Shown here piece by piece: positions 26,956 to 35,317 of a DNA stretch of 64,000 nucleotides. How positions within the stretch are numbered: position 1 is the first letter of the stretch; each line of letters opens with the position of its first letter. Both the position numbers and the translations under genes were made by a program. The stretch is from NCBI RefSeq assembly GCF_022809355.1, contig NZ_JAKZMM010000018.1:1-64000 (forward strand), read 5' to 3'. Below the pieces are notes generated by a model. It saw only the letters and a list, made by a program, of their open reading frames with translations. It was not told the origin of the DNA and did no database searches. Source of the stretch: Parabacteroides faecalis. Its GTDB lineage: Bacteria > Bacteroidota > Bacteroidia > Bacteroidales > Tannerellaceae.

Positions 26956-28578
26956 TTACTTATAATTGGAATCTTGAACCAAAACTCCTCCTGCTTTATC
27001 AATTTCTGTTTGAGGTATTGGCCAATAATAGAAAGCAGGTTTGAATACCTTTATATAAGTAGGTAAGGCAGGATCAACAGCTCCATCTACCAATTCTTCC
27101 ATTAATTTCCAACGTTTCAATTGGAAATAACGTTGTCCTTCAAATACAAATTCAACTCGCCATTCATGACGGATACGTTCACGCATTTCATCTTGACTTA
27201 AATTATCCGGCAGAGGAGGCATTTCTGACCGAGCTCGTACAGCATTAACTGCATCATAAACTTTCTGAGTAGGTCCATTCACTTCGTTTTCAGCTTCTGC
27301 AATCATCAACAAGACTTCTGCATATCGTAAAATGATAACATCTGCATCTGAAATGGTTGAATAACTAGGCATTATTGTTGTTGGTTGAAGATATTTCATC
27401 ATACCAAAACCAGTCTGCTGTTGATCTGTTAATTTCAGTCGTTCTTTATCTTCATAACCTTCATCAGGAAATGTAGCATAACCACTGTGGGTTACTGTTT
27501 CACGCAAACGAGGATCTCTATTTTGAAATAATTTTTCACGTTCATTATAAGCATCATCAGCCATGGAGTTTGTACTCAATAAACTCTCATCCACTTCTTG
27601 TGTTAATGGAGATTCTCCCCATTTTAAACCATCTGTACATTCAAACTCATCCACTAAGTCACGTGTTACACCACAAGTTGTCCAGTTACCATAATACAAA
27701 TCCATACTATGCGTTATATTGGGAGCTAAATAACGAACAGAAAACATAATTTCAGGAGAAGCCAATTGTTTTTCTGAAATAAAATTGTCACGCATCCGAT
27801 CCGCTAAAGAATAACCTTGAATTTCTTCCAACAAAGGAACAATTTCTTTCATCTTCTCTGGAATTGCTTTTCCATTTTCATCATAAGCATCATTCAACAT
27901 CAAACGAGCCTTAAATGCTTTCAATGCACCTGGAGAAAAATATCCACTCATTTGAGAATCAGAATAAGGCTTATCTGGTAATGCAGCAATAGCCTCGTCA
28001 AAGTCTTTCATGATTTGTGCATATATTTCTGGACGAGTTGATTTGGGCTGATACATATTCTCCATCGTCAACGAACTTGTCACCAATGGAACTTCTTTGT
28101 AACACAAATACAACCACGAATAAAAATAACCTCTTAAAGCCTTACATTGAGCCATGATGAAGTTCTTATCATCCTCTGTCATATCACTTCCTTCATACAA
28201 AGCCAGGTTTTCCATAACCAAATGTGCCCGAGCTATTCCTGTATAACAATGCGAATACATATAAGTCACAAAACCAGTAGTATTAGGATCTAAATCCCCC
28301 AATGCTATAGTCTGTGATCTACCATAGGTATCTTCGTTATGCTGACATATAGAATTATCTGTCAAATTATCGAAACAAGGTATAATCTGTGACATTTCTC
28401 CCGGCCATTCATACATTATAGAGAAAGTACCTGCCAAAGCGGAATCAAAATCACTCTTCTTTTGCCAAAAGATAGATTGGGATGGAGAAGAAGGAGGATC
28501 TTTCTGTAAAAAGTCACTACATGACACTGTTGTCCCCATCAACAGGGCCGACATTAAATAGATATTTATTCTTTTCAT
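26956..28578 (-). CDS. SusD/RagB family outer-membrane lipoprotein
   Basis: Surface glycan-binding partner of the TonB-dependent transporter. The 540 residues begin with a lipoprotein signal (TVSCSDFLQKDPP; lipid-attached Cys about residue 20) and show the SusD tetratricopeptide-rich helical fold (residues about 90-220) and the C-terminal RagB region with VRARSEMPPLP and RHEWRVEFVFEGQRYFQLKRW, a strong family landmark. It follows susC by 11 bases. Confidence 0.95.
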   Translation of the reverse strand: MKRINIYLMSALLMGTTVSCSDFLQKDPPSSPSQSIFWQKKSDFDSALAGTFSIMYEWPGEMSQIIPCFDNLTDNSICQHNEDTYGRSQTIALGDLDPNTTGFVTYMYSHCYTGIARAHLVMENLALYEGSDMTEDDKNFIMAQCKALRGYFYSWLYLCYKEVPLVTSSLTMENMYQPKSTRPEIYAQIMKDFDEAIAALPDKPYSDSQMSGYFSPGALKAFKARLMLNDAYDENGKAIPEKMKEIVPLLEEIQGYSLADRMRDNFISEKQLASPEIMFSVRYLAPNITHSMDLYYGNWTTCGVTRDLVDEFECTDGLKWGESPLTQEVDESLLSTNSMADDAYNEREKLFQNRDPRLRETVTHSGYATFPDEGYEDKERLKLTDQQQTGFGMMKYLQPTTIMPSYSTISDADVIILRYAEVLLMIAEAENEVNGPTQKVYDAVNAVRARSEMPPLPDNLSQDEMRERIRHEWRVEFVFEGQRYFQLKRWKLMEELVDGAVDPALPTYIKVFKPAFYYWPIPQTEIDKAGGVLVQDSNYK

Positions 28579-28589
28579 TTTTCTATGTA

Positions 28590-31500
28590 TTAAAATTCAA
28601 CATTCAAACCAAATGAGCAAATCCGGTTTTGCGGATATTGAGCTGCTCGCCCATCAGCATTTCGCTCCGGATCCAGTCCATAAAACTTCGTAAAAGTCAC
28701 TAAATTATCTCCAGAGAAATAAACACGAACTCTTGACATATTAATTTTATCCGTAATTTGTTTAGGTAATGTATATCCTACTGTCAAGTTCTTCAAACGG
28801 AAATAGGAAGCATCTTGCAAGAAATAACTGTTCGGACGCGTATTTTTATTACCTCCAAAATTATCAAAATATAATCTAGGGAACTTCGCATTGTAAGGAT
28901 TCTCTTCCGTCCACATACCTGCTACATATTCTTTTGTAGGAGCAGACCCTTGACGGAATGGATAAATACCCCAATCATTTGTGTAGAAACTTTTACCTTC
29001 TACACCCTGGCCGATCAAAGATATATCAAAACCCTTCCAACTAGCTCCTAAATTTACAGAATATTCAAAATTTGGGAAGCGACCACCCATCGGTATACGG
29101 TCATCATTGTCAATCACACCATCATTGTTTTGATCTTTGTATTTCAAATCACCAGGCAATGTGTTGTCGTTAAATTGTTTTGGAGAATTTGCGACTTCTT
29201 GTTCATCTGCAAAAATTCCGATACACTCCAACATATAATATTGATCATAAGGCAATCCCTCACGTTTGATAGAGTAAGAACCTATTTCCTCTGCACCAAA
29301 CTTGGTCAATTTATTTCTTGAACGATCAAAATAGATTCCTGCATTATATTGCAATCCTTTGAAAACGCCCTCAGTTATCATATTATTATAATTAAAAGCA
29401 ATTTCAAAACCTTTATTTTCAACTTCCCCATTATTTACAGTAGGAGCACTCATTCCTAACAAACCAGATACCTGAGAACTTCTTAAAATATCAGATGTAA
29501 CCTTCTTATACCAATCAAATGTCACATTCAAACCATTGAAGAGCTGCATATCAAAACCCACATCTGTAATAGTCGTTGTTTCCCATTTAATGTTTCGATT
29601 GGCATAAGCAGTTTGTTGATACCCTACGGTTTCATTTGTCTTATCAAAAGGATAATTCGTCACACCACTTATCATGGCTTGATAAGGATATAAACCTATG
29701 TTTTGATTTCCTAACTGTCCCCAAGAAGCTCTCAACTTAGCATTATTCAACCAATTCCAGTTCAAATTCTTTATAAACTCTTCTTCCGTCAAACGCCAAC
29801 CTGCAGAAAAAGAAGGGAAAATACCCCACCGATTCTCGGATGCAATTCGGGAAGTTCCATCATAACGCATATTAGCTTCAAACAAATAACGTTCTTTATA
29901 GTTATAATTGAGGCGACCAAAAACAGACATAATTGCCCATTCTTCTTCTCCTCCTGAATTTGACCAATTTGCTTGAGAACCGGCATCAATCACTGGCAAA
30001 TCAAATGCATAATCTTTTCGATAAGCTTTTATGTTTTCGTATTTCTCCGATTCTTGGTTATAACCAACCATCACATTGAAATTATGAGCATTATCGGCCA
30101 ATGAAAAATCATACTTCAAGTACGTGTACAAGTTGGTATAAAAGCGCCGAGTATCCTCTAGCGTAAAACCATTACTTCCTCGATCTAAGAAACCGGATTG
30201 TTCTCCTGTATGATAATTATAGACAGGAACATCTGATCCTCCCCATTCTTTTGTCTTACCAGATTGTAAACGGGCTGCACCTTTTGTGTGCCAAGTCAAA
30301 CCCTTTGCTAAATTGACTTCCAACCACAATTGTGCATTGATATCAAAATCTTGGAATGTTTTCTTTGTGTCTGTCCCTATAATAGCCGGCATATTCTTAT
30401 TATGAGATTCAAATGGATATGCCGAAGATGTCCATTTCACTTCACCGGAACCATCATCAGGTAACCAAGGCATATACGTTGGAGCTTGAGACATTGTGGA
30501 CAAAAGTACATCATCCTGTCCCTGACGAGGTTGTTCACGGTCGCCATACATTAAACTGGTATACGTTCCAATCTTAATAAAGTCAGTTATTTGAGAAGTT
30601 AGGTTTACTGTTGCATTGTATTTCTGATAATCGAACCCTTTCAAGGTACCTGGCTGATCCACAAAATTCAATGCGACATTGTATGTTGTCTTACCCGAAT
30701 TTCCGGCAATAGATAAATTATGATTCTGCACAACAGCCGTATTAAACATATAGTCTAACCAGTCAAAGTTTGGATATTGTACACTACCTCCACCATTACG
30801 ATAAGCATCGATCTGCTCTTGTGTGTAGGCGTTTCCTAATCCGGAATTCTTATTCGCCAAATTAAATAACTCCATGTACTCTGCCGAATTGGTCACCAAA
30901 TCATACATTCGTGTTGGTGTATAGAGCCCTACGTTTCCATGATAACCTATATGCGCTTTTCCATCACTTACATCTGCACCTTCTTTTGTCGTCACCAAAA
31001 TAACACCATTAGCAGCACGTGCACCATAAATAGCTGCTGAAGCAGCATCTTTCAATACAGAAACACTTTCGATAACGCTAGGGTCTAGATTGGTGATAGA
31101 TCCAGGTACACCATTAACAAGAATTAGAGGATCTGATCCTGCACTAGAAAAGGTACCCTGACCACGAATTCGGAATGACGTTGATTCATCACCAGGTGTT
31201 CCTGTTGCAGAATTAACACGCAAACCCGGAACCTGACCTTGCAACATGGTTGCTGTGTTAACAACAGGACGCTTAGTCATCGTCTCACCCGAAACAGCAG
31301 TGACAGCACCTGTCAAGTTCAACTTCTTCTGCGTACCGAAACCAACAACTACTACTTCATCCAAACTTTGGGAATCTTCTTTCAATGTCACATCTACAGA
31401 TATTTGTCCCGTATACTTGATTTCTTGTGTAACATAACCGATATAAGAGATCTGGATCACATCCCCTTTCTTTAATCCTGCCAAAGAAAATCGGCCATCC

Positions 31501-31712
31501 ATATCGGTTGTTATACCATTGGTAGTTCCTTTCACAATCACAGAAGCTCCGATTACGGGTCCCGCCTTGTCACTTACCACACCTGAAATCTGTCCATCTT
31601 GCTGAGACAACATACTGATAGGTCCAACAGGAACTGTTTCTCCTTGTACGGCTACCGGAATACATAACATACCCAATAACGCCAATCCTAGTTTACTTAC
31701 TTTTTCAATCAT
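28590..31712 (-). CDS. SusC/RagA family TonB-linked outer-membrane transporter
   Basis: A 1040-residue 22-strand outer-membrane beta-barrel that imports oligosaccharides with energy from TonB/ExbBD. Order: signal peptide (about 1-24), carboxypeptidase-regulatory-like domain (about 42-115, ISGVVSDKAGPVIGASV), TonB-box-like region SLDEVVVVGFG (about 117-127), plug domain (about 130-245, with NGVPGSITNLDP and AAIYGARAANGVILVTTK), then barrel with the terminal CSFGLNVEF. There is no STN domain, so it should not signal to an anti-sigma factor. First gene of the PUL; no hybrid two-component or ECF regulator is adjacent. Confidence 0.95.
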   Translation of the reverse strand: MIEKVSKLGLALLGMLCIPVAVQGETVPVGPISMLSQQDGQISGVVSDKAGPVIGASVIVKGTTNGITTDMDGRFSLAGLKKGDVIQISYIGYVTQEIKYTGQISVDVTLKEDSQSLDEVVVVGFGTQKKLNLTGAVTAVSGETMTKRPVVNTATMLQGQVPGLRVNSATGTPGDESTSFRIRGQGTFSSAGSDPLILVNGVPGSITNLDPSVIESVSVLKDAASAAIYGARAANGVILVTTKEGADVSDGKAHIGYHGNVGLYTPTRMYDLVTNSAEYMELFNLANKNSGLGNAYTQEQIDAYRNGGGSVQYPNFDWLDYMFNTAVVQNHNLSIAGNSGKTTYNVALNFVDQPGTLKGFDYQKYNATVNLTSQITDFIKIGTYTSLMYGDREQPRQGQDDVLLSTMSQAPTYMPWLPDDGSGEVKWTSSAYPFESHNKNMPAIIGTDTKKTFQDFDINAQLWLEVNLAKGLTWHTKGAARLQSGKTKEWGGSDVPVYNYHTGEQSGFLDRGSNGFTLEDTRRFYTNLYTYLKYDFSLADNAHNFNVMVGYNQESEKYENIKAYRKDYAFDLPVIDAGSQANWSNSGGEEEWAIMSVFGRLNYNYKERYLFEANMRYDGTSRIASENRWGIFPSFSAGWRLTEEEFIKNLNWNWLNNAKLRASWGQLGNQNIGLYPYQAMISGVTNYPFDKTNETVGYQQTAYANRNIKWETTTITDVGFDMQLFNGLNVTFDWYKKVTSDILRSSQVSGLLGMSAPTVNNGEVENKGFEIAFNYNNMITEGVFKGLQYNAGIYFDRSRNKLTKFGAEEIGSYSIKREGLPYDQYYMLECIGIFADEQEVANSPKQFNDNTLPGDLKYKDQNNDGVIDNDDRIPMGGRFPNFEYSVNLGASWKGFDISLIGQGVEGKSFYTNDWGIYPFRQGSAPTKEYVAGMWTEENPYNAKFPRLYFDNFGGNKNTRPNSYFLQDASYFRLKNLTVGYTLPKQITDKINMSRVRVYFSGDNLVTFTKFYGLDPERNADGRAAQYPQNRICSFGLNVEF

Positions 31713-31769
31713 ATTTTCCTAAGTTTTATATTTAGGTTAAACAAGTGTACATTAATTGTTATTCGTTTT

Positions 31770-32567
31770 CTACTCTTTCGGCTCCACTGGCTTAAACACC
31801 AAGCCGCTATCGTCCTTCGCGTTTGACTTTTTCTGCGCCTGGCTCATGTTGTAACGCATCCGGAACTCGTCGATGATCACGTTGATCGTATCAATCTCAT
31901 CTTCAATAAAGGCCAAATCGCCTGTCTCTTCATCACATAATAATTCGCTGGCATAGATCAAGTCCAGAATACGGCGCAACACGGCATCTGTCTGCGGACG
32001 GATCACATCGGAATTTGCTTTCTTCTCCGCCTTCGTTTTTGCCGATAATTCTTTCCGTTCCCGGTCATACTGTTCATTGATTTCTTCCAGTTTAGCAACC
32101 ACGTCGTCCAACCCCAAGGTCGTGACATGCGGGGCATTTTCAGACTTCTTCAAATCGATGATCAACCCTCGGATCGAAACGGTCTCCGTATCCTGGGCCT
32201 CGTTTTGAATACCCGTATAAGCATCAGCAATCGGACCCAGGGCCGCGCCTGCTTTTTGCTTGGCCTCGATGGGCGAACGGGCCGCGTTCTTCATTTCCTG
32301 CAGCAGGTAAACCACTACATCATCCCGTTCCTTGTCAGTATCCTGACGAGCAGATGTATTCACCAACTTCTTAGCTTCCTTCATCAAGTCATTTTCCAAA
32401 TCGATGAAAGATTTAAACTCGGCCATCAATTCATCCGAAACATGCAGCTTCTCAGCCCGTTCTATCAACGAATTTAATTCATCATAGATCCGCTGCATAA
32501 ATGCCACATGTGGACCATTTGTAAAAAGGGAGACCTGAAGAGGTTTAAAAACTTTGACAGCTTTCAT
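31770..32567 (-). CDS. DUF6261 family protein
   Basis: A predicted helical, charged protein of unknown function (265 residues from ATG 32567, MKAVKVFKPLQVSLF). An in-frame ATG at 32633 would extend it into the first 41-bp repeat, so I prefer 32567. DUF6261 proteins occur in Bacteroidales, often in several copies; coiled-coil-like stretches are visible (about 135-200, rich in Glu/Lys/Ala) and the tail is Lys/Asp-rich. No signal peptide or membrane segment. The only good promoter upstream is at 33241-33271, which gives an exceptionally long repeat-rich leader. It lies 57 bases upstream of susC on the same strand. Confidence 0.8.
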   Translation of the reverse strand: MKAVKVFKPLQVSLFTNGPHVAFMQRIYDELNSLIERAEKLHVSDELMAEFKSFIDLENDLMKEAKKLVNTSARQDTDKERDDVVVYLLQEMKNAARSPIEAKQKAGAALGPIADAYTGIQNEAQDTETVSIRGLIIDLKKSENAPHVTTLGLDDVVAKLEEINEQYDRERKELSAKTKAEKKANSDVIRPQTDAVLRRILDLIYASELLCDEETGDLAFIEDEIDTINVIIDEFRMRYNMSQAQKKSNAKDDSGLVFKPVEPKE

Positions 32568-32601
32568 ATTAATACTAGTTTTAATGATTTCTAATTTATT
32601 T

Positions 32602-32956
32602 CTTCCCAGCCGTCCGGAAGGAGTTATTTTCATTTTTGATAACTTCCCGACCGCACGGAAGGACTTTTTTCCATTTCTGACAGCTTCCTGACTGCCCGGA
32701 AGAACTTTTTTCCATTTCTAACTGCTTCCTGACTGCCCGGAAGGACTTTTTTCCGTTTCTAATTGCTTCCCGACCGCACGGAAGGACTTTTTTCCGTTTT
32801 TAACTGCTTCCTGACTGCACGGAAGGACTTTTTTCCGTTTCTAATTGCTTCCCGACCGCACGGAAGGACTTTTTTCCGTTTCTAATTGCTTCCCGACCGC
32901 ACGGAAGGACTTTTTTCCGTTTCTAATTGCTTCCCGACCGCACGGAAAAGAAGTTT
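32602..32956. repeat. Nine tandem 41-bp repeats upstream of DUF6261
   Basis: Eight complete 41-bp units start at 32602, 32643, 32684, 32725, 32766, 32807, 32848 and 32889; a partial ninth starts at 32930. Core: CTTCCCGACCGCACGGAAGG, then ACTTTTTTCCGTTTCTAATTG. Units 7 and 8 are identical; the others differ at a few positions. Each unit contains a short stem (CTTCC/GGAAG) that is preserved while the loop varies. They lie in the probable 5' leader of the DUF6261 transcript. Contiguous units with no spacers exclude a CRISPR array. Confidence 0.92.
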
Positions 32957-32960
32957 TGGA

Positions 32961-33212
<252 letters not shown>

Positions 33213-33240
33213 GGTATTAAATTATTTTGCTTTTCGCGTG

Positions 33241-33271
33241 CAAATATAGAATAGTTATTTTAAAGAAACAA
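33241..33271 (-). promoter_or_regulatory. Promoter reading into the SSR, hairpin and 41-bp repeats
   Basis: On the minus strand TTG (33271-33269), 20 bases, TATATTTG (33248-33241). Transcription would start near 33234 and cross the (CTGG)19 tract, the hairpin and the 41-bp repeats before reaching the DUF6261 gene, a leader of about 670 bases. Confidence 0.65.
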
Positions 33272-33408
33272 CTTTTCTCACAAATAAAATTAATATTATC
33301 ATTCTTATCTATTATAAAATACTAAACAAAAACAAGTTGGCAGTTTTCATAGCAAAACTCACACATTATGTTACTTTTTATGTCTTATAAAACATCTTAT
33401 CTACCACC

Positions 33409-33438
33409 TTGCTTCTCTCTTGTTTTTTAATAACTTTG
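33409..33438 (+). promoter_or_regulatory. Promoter of the GH20 gene
   Basis: TTG (33409-33411), 19 bases, TAACTTTG (33431-33438), then the ATG at 33479. The stretch 33272-33408 upstream is AT-rich and shows no gene. Confidence 0.75.
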
Positions 33439-33478
33439 CCACACTATTCTATTAACTTATAAAAAAAATACAATCGAC

Positions 33479-35053
33479 ATGAAAACATTTATCCGTATTA
33501 TTCTACTCTTACTATGTGTAATAAACGCACATTCTCAAAACTATCTATCAGCCTTGATTCCACGTCCCAATTCGATCGTGCAAGAAACAGGAAAGCCATT
33601 TAAAGTAGACATCCATAAAACATCAATTTATATAAATCATCCAGACTTAGCCTTTTCCGCACAAACTCTACAACAGATTTTCAAGGAACAGATGCAATCA
33701 GATGTTTCTCTATCCCAAAATCCATCAGCTACCATCCAATTGCTAATTTCTCCACAAATGGAAGGAGAAGAACACTATTACCTCCACGTCAAAAAGGATA
33801 AAATCCAAATAAAAGGGAAATCTCCCCGGGCTGTTTTTTACGGTATTATGACTTTACATCAACTCCTACTAGGTGATGTTTGTTCAACCCAACAGAAAAG
33901 GATTGTCCCGATTACGATCGATGATACCCCGCGTTTCCCGTATCGGGCATTAATGATAGACCCAGCTCGCCACTTCATTCCGGTAGAAGATGTCAAGTTC
34001 TACATCGACCAGATGGTTCATTATAAATATAATGTACTACAACTACACCTAACTGACGATCAAGGATGGCGAATCGAAATAAAGAAATATCCCCAATTAG
34101 CCAGCACGGAACATTATACCCAAGACGAACTGCGCGACTTGATAGAATATGCCGCCTTGAGAAACGTCGAGATCATTCCAGAAGTAGATGTTCCAGGACA
34201 TACGGTCGCCATATTAGCAGCATATCCAGAACTAGGTTGTACTTCTTCACAAAACATTACGAAAGAAGTCGGGAAAACAACAAACTTGATGTTGTGTGCC
34301 AGTAATAAAAAAGTATATGAGGTGTATCAGAATATTCTTGATGAAGTAGCCGATTTATTCCCATCCCAATACATCCATTTAGGTGGAGATGAATCTGCAA
34401 TCGATACCAATTGGGGGCAATGCGAACATTGCCAAGCACTCATGAAACAAATGGGTTATACAAAAACATCCCAGTTGATGATTCCGTTTTTCGATCACAT
34501 GCTGGGTATCCTGGAAAAGAAAGAGAAATCTCCCATTCTTTGGTGCGAGCTAGACAGTATCTTTCCGCCAGTTACAGACTACTTGTTTCCTTATCCTAAG
34601 TCTGTAACTCTCGTCAGCTGGAGAGGGCAATTAACCCCATCTTGCTTAGAGTTCACCTCACAATCCGGACACGCATTAATCATGGCCCCCGGCGAATATG
34701 CTTATCTGGATTACCCTCAATTAAAAGGAGATCTACCTGAATTCAATAATTGGGGAATGCCCGTAACTACTCTAAAACGTTGTTACGAATTTGATCCCGG
34801 TTACGGTGTATCTCCTACCAAACAAAACCATATACAAGGAATCATGGGTACGCTATGGGGAGAAGCTATTCAAGACATTAATCGACTCACTTATATGACA
34901 TATCCTCGAGCGTTAGCATTAGCCGAGGCTGGATGGACTCAACTGGAACATCGGGATTGGAAATCATTTAAACAACGCTTGTATCCTAACCTGACCTGGC
35001 TCATGAAGAAAGGAGTCTCTATTCGTGTGCCTTTTGAAATCGCAAGGGAATAA
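33479..35053 (+). CDS. GH20 beta-N-acetylhexosaminidase
   Basis: Secreted exo-enzyme that removes terminal GlcNAc or GalNAc from glycans by substrate-assisted catalysis. The 524 residues have a signal peptide (ends AHSQ, about 20), a GH20b N-terminal alpha/beta domain (about 25-150) and the catalytic barrel (about 155-490). The catalytic pair Asp304-Glu305 sits in HLGGDES; the early barrel motif MIDPARHFIPVEDVKFYIDQM and HLTDDQGWRIEIKKYP are also diagnostic. It has its own promoter and is convergent with a GH95 fucosidase, a pairing suited to mucin or milk-type glycans. Confidence 0.94.
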   Translation: MKTFIRIILLLLCVINAHSQNYLSALIPRPNSIVQETGKPFKVDIHKTSIYINHPDLAFSAQTLQQIFKEQMQSDVSLSQNPSATIQLLISPQMEGEEHYYLHVKKDKIQIKGKSPRAVFYGIMTLHQLLLGDVCSTQQKRIVPITIDDTPRFPYRALMIDPARHFIPVEDVKFYIDQMVHYKYNVLQLHLTDDQGWRIEIKKYPQLASTEHYTQDELRDLIEYAALRNVEIIPEVDVPGHTVAILAAYPELGCTSSQNITKEVGKTTNLMLCASNKKVYEVYQNILDEVADLFPSQYIHLGGDESAIDTNWGQCEHCQALMKQMGYTKTSQLMIPFFDHMLGILEKKEKSPILWCELDSIFPPVTDYLFPYPKSVTLVSWRGQLTPSCLEFTSQSGHALIMAPGEYAYLDYPQLKGDLPEFNNWGMPVTTLKRCYEFDPGYGVSPTKQNHIQGIMGTLWGEAIQDINRLTYMTYPRALALAEAGWTQLEHRDWKSFKQRLYPNLTWLMKKGVSIRVPFEIARE

Positions 35054-35119
35054 GCTGATTCTTCTTCATACAGATCGTTTCTCACTTCGACCCCATTTAA
35101 AAGACATTCAATGAAACGA

Positions 35120-35171
35120 AAAAAGCCAACCAATTCGCAATACTTTTATAGTATGAATTAGTTGGCTTTTT
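35120..35171. terminator. Bidirectional terminator between GH20 and GH95
   Basis: AAAAAGCCAAC...AATTC pairs with GAATT...GTTGGCTTTTT around an AT-rich loop; both sides have A/T runs, so it can stop both convergent genes. The rest of 35054-35317 shows no gene. Confidence 0.85.
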
Positions 35172-35317
35172 ATACTATCTAATGAATATCTAACTATAAC
35201 AAATAGTTTTTTAATTCTTGTAAAACATCTGAATATTACTCATTCAGAACCTTTTCTTCTTGATAATCATTCAATAAATAATGAAATGGATCCGTTTTCA
35301 AATTTTTCTGCAAAGTC

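Noticed and set aside
32602-32956. CRISPR-like array
   Set aside because: The 41-bp units are contiguous without spacers and no cas gene is nearby.
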